Positions 30,936 to 38,665 of a stretch of 64,000 nucleotides of DNA are shown in pieces (the first letter of the stretch is position 1; every line of letters begins with the position of its first letter). The notes under the pieces are model-generated. The model saw only the letters and a list, made by a program, of their open reading frames with translations, did not search any database and had not been told where the DNA came from. A program made the translations under genes and the position numbers. This stretch comes from Actinoplanes derwentensis. Its GTDB lineage: Bacteria > Actinomycetota > Actinomycetes > Mycobacteriales > Micromonosporaceae. The stretch is taken from NCBI RefSeq assembly GCF_900104725.1, contig NZ_LT629758.1, forward strand, positions 3,906,001-3,970,000, written 5' to 3'.

Positions 30936-32294
30936 GTGATCGACATCGACGACATCTCCGCTCTGGCGGAACGCCGCGAGGTCATCCTCGTCGGCCTGCT
31001 ACTCGCCGTAGCCCTGCTGCTGTGGGTGGCCAAACGGGTCCGGAAGATCGCCCAGAGCGAACGTCCGGACGACACCCTGTCCAACGTGGTGATGTTGATC
31101 GGCCTCGGCTGGTCCTCGGAAGCGGTCTGGGAGATCGCCCGTGTCCGGCTGGGCTTCCCGCTCGGGCTCACCCTGCTGCTGTTCTTCATCTTCGAGTCGA
31201 TGCTGACCCTCGCCATGATCCGCGCCAAGCGGCACATGCGAGACCACGGCTGGCCTGGCCGCTCCGGCACGACCGCATGGACCATCGCCGCCTGCATGGC
31301 GCTCGTGGCGCTGGCCGCATCCGACTCGTTCGCGGAGGCAGTTCTCCGGATGGTCATTCCGCTGCTGGTGGTCAAGCAGTGGTGGGACGGCCTGGTCGGC
31401 GGTGCCGCGAAACGACCCGCTGACGCGTCCACCTGGCGGTGGACTCCCCGCCGAGTGCTGCTCGCCCTCGGGGCGATCGAACCCGGCGACCGCGACGTGC
31501 AATCGGTGCACCGCGAACAACTCACGCAACAGATGACCCGCTTGTACCACCGGTATAAGCACGGCTCCGCCCGGCTGCAAACCCGTCGCGCTGCGCGACT
31601 GGCCCGGCTGAGCCTCACCGCGGACGACGCCATCATCACCGAAGTCCAACGACGTGGTGACCGCGCTCTCTGGTTCGAACAGAACCGGCCGCACCCCCTA
31701 CCCGTCCCGGCCGCCCCGGACGTTCCCAACGTCCCGGCCCTGACCAGCACCACGACCCCGCCGAGTAGGCCGCCCGTCCCGATGGACGTGCTGCCGCCGG
31801 CCGTCGACACCCCAACGGTGAACCCTGCCCCGGCACTGCCGGTGGCGCAGGAATCGGCACGGCCGTCGGAACCTGACAGCAAAGCTGCCCCGACGCCCGA
31901 TGTCATCGCTGCCCGGATCACCAAGCCGACCTCGACCAGCCCGGACCGATCGACCGCCACGTCTCTCCCGGTCGCCCCGGCACCTCGCCCGCGTCCCCAC
32001 AAGTCCGACGCCCCGGCCGCAGCACCATTGCCCCGTCCCGCCACCGGCACTCCTGTCACAGAGCCGGACGTGGTGCAACTGGAACTGCCGACCGTAGCGC
32101 CTGACCTGCTGGAACGCGCCCGCGAGGCCGCCAGGCAGTACCGCGCCGAGAACGACGGCGAACAGATCAGCACCGGTCAACTCGCGGCCCGGCTTCGGAT
32201 CAACTCCGAGCAAGCGGTAGACGCCCTGACGCACCTCATCTCGGCGCCGATCCCTGCCGTCAACGGCCGTCGCCCGAGCACGGCAACCCGGTAA
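30936..32294 (+). CDS. SpdB-type membrane protein with proline-rich linker and C-terminal HTH
   Basis: 452 aa from GTG 30936 (GGGAG ahead), 13 nt after the previous stop. Four to five hydrophobic helices lie in the first 160 residues (VILVGLLLAVALLLWVAKRV, LTLLLFFIFESMLTLAMI, TIAACMALVALAASDSFAEAVLRMVIPLLVV). A helical region follows, then a long Pro/Ala linker (about 250-395) and a C-terminal helix-turn-helix-like segment, AREAARQYRAENDGEQISTGQLAARLRINSEQAVDALTHL. This layout is common for integral-membrane plasmid transfer (Spd/DUF2637-like) proteins of actinomycetes. Confidence 0.65.
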   Translation: MIDIDDISALAERREVILVGLLLAVALLLWVAKRVRKIAQSERPDDTLSNVVMLIGLGWSSEAVWEIARVRLGFPLGLTLLLFFIFESMLTLAMIRAKRHMRDHGWPGRSGTTAWTIAACMALVALAASDSFAEAVLRMVIPLLVVKQWWDGLVGGAAKRPADASTWRWTPRRVLLALGAIEPGDRDVQSVHREQLTQQMTRLYHRYKHGSARLQTRRAARLARLSLTADDAIITEVQRRGDRALWFEQNRPHPLPVPAAPDVPNVPALTSTTTPPSRPPVPMDVLPPAVDTPTVNPAPALPVAQESARPSEPDSKAAPTPDVIAARITKPTSTSPDRSTATSLPVAPAPRPRPHKSDAPAAAPLPRPATGTPVTEPDVVQLELPTVAPDLLERAREAARQYRAENDGEQISTGQLAARLRINSEQAVDALTHLISAPIPAVNGRRPSTATR

Positions 32295-32398
32295 GCGACT
32301 CGACAACCAGCGTCGTACCCGAAGCAACCCGCTTCGGGTACGGCCCCGGCCGCCGAGCCAACCCTCTCTCACCATCGCCGAAGGAGCAGACGAACCCC

Positions 32399-34165
32399 GT
32401 GACCCTGTCGACGCTTCCCGTCGCACCCGAGCCCACCGGCTCGGGCGCGCCGACGTGCGCCGACACACCGGCCGTTCCCGCCTGGTACCGCACTTCCACC
32501 GACCTGGCCCGCCAAGCGGTCGCCCGCGCCACCCGCGACGACTACCCGGCCTGGCTGTCGCACGTGCGCCCGGCCGCCGACTGCACCCGCCCGGTACAGC
32601 TCGCCGGAATGCTCGCCACCGTCGAAGCGGCCACCGGCCGTCTGCTGGCCGCCCGCTCGACGGCGGACATGCCCGACGGCGTCATCTACAAGCCGTGCGG
32701 AAACCGCCGGGCCGCAGTGTGCCCGGCCTGCTCGCAGCGCTACCAGAACGACGCCTACCAGGTAGTGCGCACCGGCCTGATCGGCGGCAAGGGCGTCCCT
32801 GAACAGGTCGCTCACCATCCGGCCGTGTTCCCCACCTTCACCGCCCCCAGCTTCGGCCAGGTCCACACCCGGGCCGTCCGACGGCACACCTGCACCCGGC
32901 GCAAGGACTGCGACTGCCGCCCGGAACCCTGCCACGCCCGCCGCGACCTGACCGTCTGCCCCCACGGAACCCGGCTGGCCTGCTTCGCCCGTCACGACGC
33001 CGAAGACCGGCGCCTCGGGACACCGCTGTGCCTGGACTGCTACGACCACGACGCCCAGGTCGTGTGGAACCACGCGGCCGGTGAACTGTGGCGGCGCACC
33101 ACCATCGCCATCACCCGCCGCATCCACGCCCGATCCCGCCAGCTCGGCATCCCCGACGTCCCGGTCATCTCTGAAAACCGGGGCAAGACCCGGGTGCGAT
33201 GGGTGCCACCGGTCAGGCTGTCGTTCGGCAAGGCCGCCGAGATGCAACGCCGTGGCGTCGCGCACTTCCACGCCATCATCCGCCTCGACGGCTTCGACCC
33301 CGACCAGCCCGACACGGTCCTCGCGCCCCCGCCCGGACTGGACGCCGCCGACCTGGTCGACGCCATCGACCACGCCGCCGCCACCGTCACGTTCACCACC
33401 GCCCCACACCCCGCCCGGCCCGGTGGCTGGCCGATCGCCTGGGGCGAACAGATCCTCACCAAAGTGATCACGGTGGCCGGACAGGGCGAGGTCACCGACG
33501 GCCAGGTAGCGGCCTACCTGGCGAAGTACGCCACCAAAGCCACCGAGATCACCGGCCACACCTCCAGCCGACTCACCACCGAGACCGTCGACCTGTACGC
33601 CAACCCCGACGGCACCCACACCGAACGCCTCATCGACGCTTGCTGGCGACTCGGCAACTTCCGCCACGACTCCACCCCACCAGCCCGCTGGACCGACCAG
33701 CCACTACGGGAACCGTTCCCCGTGGCGGGCTTCGTCCCAGCCTGGACCTGCCCGACCTGTCATACCCGCACTCGGTATCCGGCCTGCCCCACCTGCACCG
33801 CCACCGACCTGGCCACACCCGGCGAGCAGGCCGAGCCTCCGGCACGGCGCAACCCGTACGCCCGGCTGCGGCGCTGGGCGCACATGCTCGGCTTCGGCGG
33901 CCACTTCCTCACCAAATCCCGCCGCTACTCCATCACCTTCGCTCTGCTCCGCGACCAGCGGGTCGAGTTCCGCCGGGCACAGTCAGCCGGACCGGAGCAG
34001 ACCGACACGGCTGGGACCCCGACCACGCTGGTCGTCAACTTTCTCGAATTCGTCGGCGCCGGATGGCGCACACCCGCAGACGCCATGCTCGCCACCACCT
34101 CCGCCGCGATGGCCCGAGAACACCAGAACGCCGCCAGGGACTACCTGACCACCCTGGCCGCGTGA
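32399..34165 (+). CDS. repSA: RepSA-family rolling-circle replication initiator
   Basis: 588 aa, GTG start after AAGGAG. Motif I is FPTFTAPSFGQVHTR (about 144-158); the metal-binding HUH-type motif is AHFHAI (His289, His291); the nicking-tyrosine motif is AAYLAKYATKATE (Tyr373 or Tyr377). Cys clusters CGNRRAAVCPACSQRY and CPTCHTRTRYPACPTC look zinc-binding. RepSA of pSAM2 nicks the double-strand origin after excision and drives replication before transfer. The double-strand origin is not identified; it usually lies near or within rep. Confidence 0.92.
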   Translation: MTLSTLPVAPEPTGSGAPTCADTPAVPAWYRTSTDLARQAVARATRDDYPAWLSHVRPAADCTRPVQLAGMLATVEAATGRLLAARSTADMPDGVIYKPCGNRRAAVCPACSQRYQNDAYQVVRTGLIGGKGVPEQVAHHPAVFPTFTAPSFGQVHTRAVRRHTCTRRKDCDCRPEPCHARRDLTVCPHGTRLACFARHDAEDRRLGTPLCLDCYDHDAQVVWNHAAGELWRRTTIAITRRIHARSRQLGIPDVPVISENRGKTRVRWVPPVRLSFGKAAEMQRRGVAHFHAIIRLDGFDPDQPDTVLAPPPGLDAADLVDAIDHAAATVTFTTAPHPARPGGWPIAWGEQILTKVITVAGQGEVTDGQVAAYLAKYATKATEITGHTSSRLTTETVDLYANPDGTHTERLIDACWRLGNFRHDSTPPARWTDQPLREPFPVAGFVPAWTCPTCHTRTRYPACPTCTATDLATPGEQAEPPARRNPYARLRRWAHMLGFGGHFLTKSRRYSITFALLRDQRVEFRRAQSAGPEQTDTAGTPTTLVVNFLEFVGAGWRTPADAMLATTSAAMAREHQNAARDYLTTLAA

Positions 34166-34176
34166 ACGGCCATCGA

Positions 34177-34197
34177 CCGTCAAGAACGCCTTGACGG
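34177..34197. promoter_or_regulatory. Palindrome copy 3, GTCAAG-N5-CTTGAC family
   Basis: CCGTCAAG-N5-CTTGACGG (loop AACGC), between the rep stop (34165) and the xis start (34218). It could be an operator for xis-int or a weak terminator of rep; no T-run follows. Confidence 0.5.
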
Positions 34198-34217
34198 CTA
34201 ACCGACGGAGAGGACCC

Positions 34218-34406
34218 ATGGCAACACCTATCGAGGACCAGCGCTGGACGGTCACCGACGTGGCCGCGTTCCTTCGCGTGCCACCGGAGACGCTCTACAC
34301 GTGGCGCAAGCGCCACTACGGTCCCCCGGCCGCCCGCGTCGGCCGGCACCTCCGCTACGACCCGGTGGCGGTCCGGACCTGGTTCCACGAGCAGGAGGCG
34401 GCGTAG
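34218..34406 (+). CDS. xis: Excisionase (MerR-like helix-turn-helix, Xis)
   Basis: 62 aa from ATG 34218, preceded by GGAGAGGA. Almost the whole protein is a winged helix-turn-helix of the HTH_17 family: WTVTDVAAFLRVPPETLYTW, RHYGPPAARVGRHLRYDPVAV, TWFHEQE. It would bend att DNA and direct the integrase to excise the element. Two nt separate it from the integrase gene, the normal AICE order rep-xis-int. Confidence 0.88.
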   Translation: MATPIEDQRWTVTDVAAFLRVPPETLYTWRKRHYGPPAARVGRHLRYDPVAVRTWFHEQEAA

Positions 34407-34408
34407 CC

Positions 34409-35635
34409 ATGGGCCACGTAGAAGACCGCTGGTTCAGGACCATCGAAGGTCCGGACGGCAAGGACCAGCGCGTAAAGACCGACCGCCACGGTGTGGGCCT
34501 GCGGTACCGCGTCCGCTACATCGCACCCGACGGGAATGAGCGCAGCAAATCCTTCCCCGACCGGGCGAAGAGGGCGGCGGACGAATTTCTCAGTGGCATC
34601 GAGACGGACAAAATCCGGGGTGACTACGTCGACCCGGCGAAGGGGAAGAAGCCCTTCGACGAGTTCGCCGGGAGCTGGCTGCTCACCCACCGGTTCGACG
34701 AGTCGACCAGGGTGGGGGTCCGATCGCGGATCCGTAACCACCTGGTCCCCTTCTTCGGCAAGCGGGCGGTCGCCGCGATCCAGCCCAGCACGGTCCGGGA
34801 GTGGCTTTCCTGGCTGGTCGGCCGAGGGCTGGCGGACAACACCCGGGTGGTGTTGTTCGCTCATCTGAGCGGGATTCTGACCGCTGCGGTCGACGATGGT
34901 CTGATCGCCAAGAATCCCTGTTCGGCCCGGTCGGTGGTGGCGCCGACGCCGGTGCTGCCGAAGCTGGTCCCGTGGACGGTCGAGATGGTCACGGTGGTGC
35001 GCGCGGCGGTCTCACTCCGGTACCGGCCGGTCGTCGATGTCGGCGCTGGCTGCGGTGCGCGACAGGGAGAGATCTTCGGTCTCGCCCCGGGCGATTTCGA
35101 CTTCGAGGACGGCTGGCTGACGATCCGGCGACAGGTCAAGCGGGTCGGATCCCGGCTGGTGTTCGGGTTGCCGAAGAGTGACAAGGAACGTCAGGTGCCT
35201 CTGCCGCCTGGTGTCGGTGTAGCCGTCCAGGCTCATCTGAAAAGGTTCGGGGCGCATGCCGTGAGCCTGCCGTGGGAGGACCCGGTCCACGGCCGACAGG
35301 TCACTGTCCCGCTGGTGTTCACCACTCTGGGGCGGACGGCTATACGCCAGCAGGTTGCCGCCAACCAGATCTGGCATCCGGCGCTCAAGGCCGCCGAGAT
35401 CGAGGTGGTCCGGGCGAACGGGATGCACGCCATGCGGCACTTCTACGCCTCCGCGCTCTTGGACGGCGGGGAGAGCGTCAAAGCGGTATCCGAGTGGCTG
35501 GGGCACTCGGATCCGGCGTTCACGCTGCGGGTCTACGCCCATCTGATGCCGGACAGTCCCCGCCGGGCGCGACGCATCCTCGATGCGCTGCTCGGCGGGG
35601 ACGACGGCCCAGAGACGGCCCAGAACCGTGGTTGA
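34409..35635 (+). CDS. int: Tyrosine site-specific integrase of the AICE
   Basis: 408 aa from ATG 34409. The N-terminal arm-binding region (about 20-75, LRYRVRYIAPDGNERSKSFPD) is followed by a SAM-like core-binding domain (about 82-172) and a catalytic domain. Catalytic residues are Arg218 (GCGARQGE), His340-x-x-Arg343 (GMHAMRHFYAS), His366 (WLGHSD) and Tyr376 (LRVYAHLM). It recombines attP with the 24-bp core inside the 3' end of the PL11 lyase gene. Its stop is 1 nt from the lyase stop (convergent), with attR 29 nt further. Confidence 0.93.
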   Translation: MGHVEDRWFRTIEGPDGKDQRVKTDRHGVGLRYRVRYIAPDGNERSKSFPDRAKRAADEFLSGIETDKIRGDYVDPAKGKKPFDEFAGSWLLTHRFDESTRVGVRSRIRNHLVPFFGKRAVAAIQPSTVREWLSWLVGRGLADNTRVVLFAHLSGILTAAVDDGLIAKNPCSARSVVAPTPVLPKLVPWTVEMVTVVRAAVSLRYRPVVDVGAGCGARQGEIFGLAPGDFDFEDGWLTIRRQVKRVGSRLVFGLPKSDKERQVPLPPGVGVAVQAHLKRFGAHAVSLPWEDPVHGRQVTVPLVFTTLGRTAIRQQVAANQIWHPALKAAEIEVVRANGMHAMRHFYASALLDGGESVKAVSEWLGHSDPAFTLRVYAHLMPDSPRRARRILDALLGGDDGPETAQNRG

Positions 35636-35636
35636 T

Positions 35637-37442
35637 CTACGAAATGGCAAACGAGGGGTGCGGCGGCTGGTTGTAGGCGGTGTTCTGCCACGCCACTGCC
35701 TCGCGGTACATCCGGTCCTGCATCAGGGACGGGCGGGAGATGCTCGTCGCGTCGGTCGTCGAGTAGATCCGCAGCGCGGTGTTGTTCGTCGTCGGCCAGA
35801 TGACCTCCTCGCGCCAGTCGCCGAGGATGTCGGCCTGCAACGACGGGGTGGCCTTGGTGCCGTTGTTGGAGTGCACGTCGCTGGCGGTCAGCAGCCGGGT
35901 GTCGGCGCTGGTGCCGTACTTGTCGATGCGGGTGCCGTCGAGGAGTTCGCGCTGGGCGTCGCCGTCCCACCAGATGACGAAGTTGGCGCTGGACGGTTTG
36001 CGGCCGATGCTGGCGCCGCTGGTGTTGTAGAGGTTCGAGTACGCGCTGGACCAGGACTCGGCTCCGGCGCTGCCGGCGTAGATGTCGGCCGAGACACCGC
36101 GGCCGTTGTCGCAGCCACAGGTCGGGTTGGACCAGATGATCGCGCCGGTCCGGGCGTCGGCCATCCAGGCGGCCGGTTTGCTGGTGCTCTCGTTGACCTT
36201 GAAGACTTCCAGTCCGGCACGGCTGGGGATCAGATCACCGACGTGGTACGCGTCGCCGTGACCCTGCCCGTTGACCCACAGGCCGGAGCCGTTGTCGTCG
36301 ATGGCCATCGCCCCGTACATGATCTCGTCCCTGCCGTCGCTGTCGACGTCGGCGATGGAGAGCTGGTGGTTGCCCTGGCCGGTCCAGGCGGACCCGTTCG
36401 TCGACGAGTTGCTGTCGAAGGTCCACTTGCGGGTCAGTGCGCCGTTGCGGAAGTCCCAGGCGGCGACCACCGAGCGGGTGTAGTAGCCACGGGCCATGAT
36501 GATGCTCGGGTACGTGCCGTTGATGTAGGCGGTGCCGGCCAGGAACCGGTCGACCCGGTTGCCGTAACTGTCACCCCAGGACGAGACGGTGCCACGCGCG
36601 GGCACGTAGTCGGCGGTCGCCAGGGCCCGGCCGGTCTGGCCGTTGAAGACGGTCAGGAACTCGGGCCCGGTGAGGATGTAACCGGACGAGTTCCGGTAGT
36701 CGGCGCTGGAGCTGCCGATCACCACGCCCGCCCCGTCGGCCGTACCGTCGGCGGTCTTCATGGCGACCTCGGCTTTGCCGTCGCCGTCGTAGTCGAACAC
36801 CTGAAACTGGGTGTAGTGCGCGCCGGCCCGGATGTTCTTACCGAGGTTGATGCGCCACAGGCGGGTGCCGTTGAGCTTGTACGCGTCGATGTAGACCGGC
36901 CCGGTGTAGCCGGACTGGGAGTTGTCCTTGGCGTTGGACGGATCCCATTTCAGGACGATCTCGTAGGCGCCGTCGCCGTCCAGGTCGCCGACCGAGGCGT
37001 CGTTGGCGGCGTACGTGTAGGCGACGCCGTCCGGGGTGGTCCCGCCGGCCGGGATCTGGATCGGCACGTCCTGGTACGCGGCGGCCAGCGCGACCGTCGG
37101 GGTGGCCGCGGCCAGGCTCTCGACGCCGCCGGTGATCGGGCGGACGGTGTAGGCCGCGCCGGCCGGGGCGCCCGCGTCGGTGAAGTTGGTGCCGCCGGTG
37201 GTGGTGATCCGGGTGTCGCCGCGGTAGACGGCGAAGCTCACGCCGGCCGGGTCGGACTTGAGCAGCCGCCAGGACAGGAAGTTGCCGGTGGCGGTCCGGA
37301 GACTGATCAGGCCCCGGTTCAGGTTCTCGGTGGTGGAGGTGGGGTCGGCGGCTACCGCCGGTGCCGGGTCGGTGGGGATGCCGACGACGGCCAGCGACAC
37401 GGCGGTCAGGGCCGCGATGACGCCGGTGAACACTCTGGACAT
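35637..37442 (-). CDS. Secreted PL11 rhamnogalacturonan lyase, 3' end supplied by the AICE
   Basis: 601 aa from ATG 37442 (MSRVFTGVIAALTAVSLAVVG, signal peptide). PL11 family: NLNRGLISLRTATGNFLSWRLL, GDTRITTTGGTNFTDAGAP, then eight-bladed-propeller calcium sites DGDGAYEIVLKWD, DYDGDGKAEVAMKT and DVDSDGRDEIMYG. It ends WQNTAYNQPPHPSF. It cleaves the rhamnogalacturonan-I backbone of pectin by beta-elimination. The last codons (PPHPSFAIS, TAG) lie left of the attR core and therefore come from the element; the native PPHPSFAIG, TGA is at 21415-21441. The gene has lost its own terminator and converges on int with 1 nt between stops. Confidence 0.93.
   Translation of the reverse strand: MSRVFTGVIAALTAVSLAVVGIPTDPAPAVAADPTSTTENLNRGLISLRTATGNFLSWRLLKSDPAGVSFAVYRGDTRITTTGGTNFTDAGAPAGAAYTVRPITGGVESLAAATPTVALAAAYQDVPIQIPAGGTTPDGVAYTYAANDASVGDLDGDGAYEIVLKWDPSNAKDNSQSGYTGPVYIDAYKLNGTRLWRINLGKNIRAGAHYTQFQVFDYDGDGKAEVAMKTADGTADGAGVVIGSSSADYRNSSGYILTGPEFLTVFNGQTGRALATADYVPARGTVSSWGDSYGNRVDRFLAGTAYINGTYPSIIMARGYYTRSVVAAWDFRNGALTRKWTFDSNSSTNGSAWTGQGNHQLSIADVDSDGRDEIMYGAMAIDDNGSGLWVNGQGHGDAYHVGDLIPSRAGLEVFKVNESTSKPAAWMADARTGAIIWSNPTCGCDNGRGVSADIYAGSAGAESWSSAYSNLYNTSGASIGRKPSSANFVIWWDGDAQRELLDGTRIDKYGTSADTRLLTASDVHSNNGTKATPSLQADILGDWREEVIWPTTNNTALRIYSTTDATSISRPSLMQDRMYREAVAWQNTAYNQPPHPSFAIS
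35665..35688. repeat. attR, right core repeat of the AICE
   Basis: 24 bp identical to 21443-21466, coding on the minus strand for QNTAYNQP of the lyase. Element DNA lies to the left, host DNA to the right. Confidence 0.92.
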
Positions 37443-37483
37443 GGGGGATCCAAACGTGGACGGGGACTGGGGATGCGGGCGAT

Positions 37484-37495
37484 TGAAAGCTTTCA
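37484..37495. promoter_or_regulatory. LacI-family-like operator before PL11 lyase
   Basis: Perfect palindrome TGAAAGCTTTCA, 42 bp upstream of the lyase ATG. GAAAG-CTTTC centred sites are typical of LacI-family regulators of plant-polysaccharide genes. Confidence 0.5.
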
Positions 37496-37580
37496 TTCTC
37501 GCTGTCGAATTAACCGTTCCGTAACATCGCCCGCGGCCGATGCTATCGATGCGATTCGATGGCCGCAACAGGCCGTGACG

Positions 37581-38476
37581 TCAGGCGGTCCACAGCAGCG
37601 CCATCACCGCCAGGTAGACGGCGGCGGCGACCGGCGGATAGAAGTCCCGGCTCGGCTCCCGCCGCCCGAACCCGGCAACAGCTGCGAACACCAGCAGCGC
37701 CAGCTCCGCCCACAGCACGATCGCCCGGCCGGTTGGCCCGAACGGCAGCGTGGGCAGCGAGAACAACATCATGAAGAGCGGCGTGGGTACGGCTACCGCA
37801 AGCACCCGCCAGACCCGCAACGGCTTACCGGCCAGCAGCAGTCGAGTCAGCAGCGCGGTCCCGAACGGGGCGGCGGCCGCGAAGATCACCGCACTGGTCA
37901 GTGGCACAGCACCGAACATCGGAGTGTTCGACGGTGCCGCCGGGTGCCACACCCACCAGCCCAGTCCCGGTCCGAGCTGGTCGAGGATCTCGTAGCCGAC
38001 GTGGAACACCACCGCGACGCAGGCCGCGCCGATCAGCGGATGCCGCCGGTCCAGGATGCCGGTGCGCTGCAGGATCGCGTACGCCAGATAGGTCATCGCC
38101 GGGTAGAGCGCGACGATGTACAACGCAGCCGGTCGAAGAGGAACTGCACCGTGAACACGTTGTGCACGAAGATCAGCCCGACCTGGTCATCGAGCCCGAA
38201 CCAGTCCGGGAAGTACAGCGGCGGTTCCAGAATCAGCACGTAGACGACGATGGCGAGCCACAGGCCGAGGTTCGACGCGTCGCCGCGCCGCCGCCACCAG
38301 AGGACCGCGTGCACCAGCGCGGCGATCGCGCCCGCGACCATCAGCAACTCCAGAACCGGCTGGGTCCAGCTGTCCAGTGCGGCCGGGTTCCGGATGGTGA
38401 CCAGCGGGTTCGCGGTCGCGCAGTCGACGCCGGAGAGCGCCGTGAAATCAGGCCTCCGCGGCGGCCTCCGGATCAC
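37581..38476 (-). pseudogene. Polytopic membrane protein interrupted by a one-base frameshift near 38128
   Basis: The N-terminal part reads to VHNVFTVQFLFDRL and then runs out of frame (RCTSSRSTRR, stop). The following base-shifted frame continues smoothly as LYIVALYPAMTYLAYAILQRTGI and goes to 37581. A single lost base in CTGCGTTGTAC (expected CTGCCGTTGTAC, giving DRLPLYIVAL) explains it. Joined, the protein would be about 300 aa with seven or eight helices, for example LELLMVAGAIAALVHAVLWW, LWLAIVVYVLILEPPLYF and AVIFAAAAPFGTALLTRLLL. It resembles actinobacterial membrane proteins of unknown function. The start (GTG 38476, or 38557) is uncertain. It may be a real lesion or a sequencing error. 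Confidence 0.6.
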
Positions 38477-38665
38477 TGATTCGCGGAATGGCCCGCCGAG
38501 TGGAAGCCCCGATGAACTCTCAAAGGCCACAGCGATGATGCTGATCGCATTACACATCAGCCCGAACTTCGGATGGCTGGGCAGCCACTGAAACGGGGAT
38601 GGTCTCCAGCCGAAAGTCGATCCGCCGGATCGGCAGCTCCGTCATCCCTGAAACTAGAACACGTT

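Larger units (their letters stand above)
21443..35688. mobile_element. Actinomycete integrative and conjugative element (AICE), RepSA/FtsK type, 14.2 kb
   Basis: Bounded by a perfect 24-bp direct repeat and containing all AICE modules: tyrosine integrase and excisionase next to the right boundary, RepSA-family rolling-circle initiator, FtsK/TraB-type DNA translocase (encoded as two genes), SSB, several Spd-like membrane proteins and a GntR regulator with its operators. AICEs excise, replicate by rolling circle and move as double-stranded DNA through an FtsK-like pump. The target is the 3' end of a protein-coding PL11 lyase gene, not the usual tRNA gene. Cargo at 22709-25342 has lower GC than the rest. 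All transfer and replication frames look intact. Confidence 0.93.

Noticed and set aside
34177..34197. Terminator of the rep gene
   Set aside because: The same palindrome with the same spacer lies inside a coding region at 29481-29499, so a binding site explains all three copies better.
21443..35688. Insertion in a tRNA gene
   Set aside because: The core repeat and its flanks code for a lyase C-terminus; no cloverleaf or TTCNANNC box is seen at either end.
35583..38243. 886-codon open frame on the + strand opposite the PL11 lyase gene
   Set aside because: Composition is Val/Gly/Asp/Arg-rich with no domain; it is the antisense shadow of a well-supported lyase and of the membrane gene.
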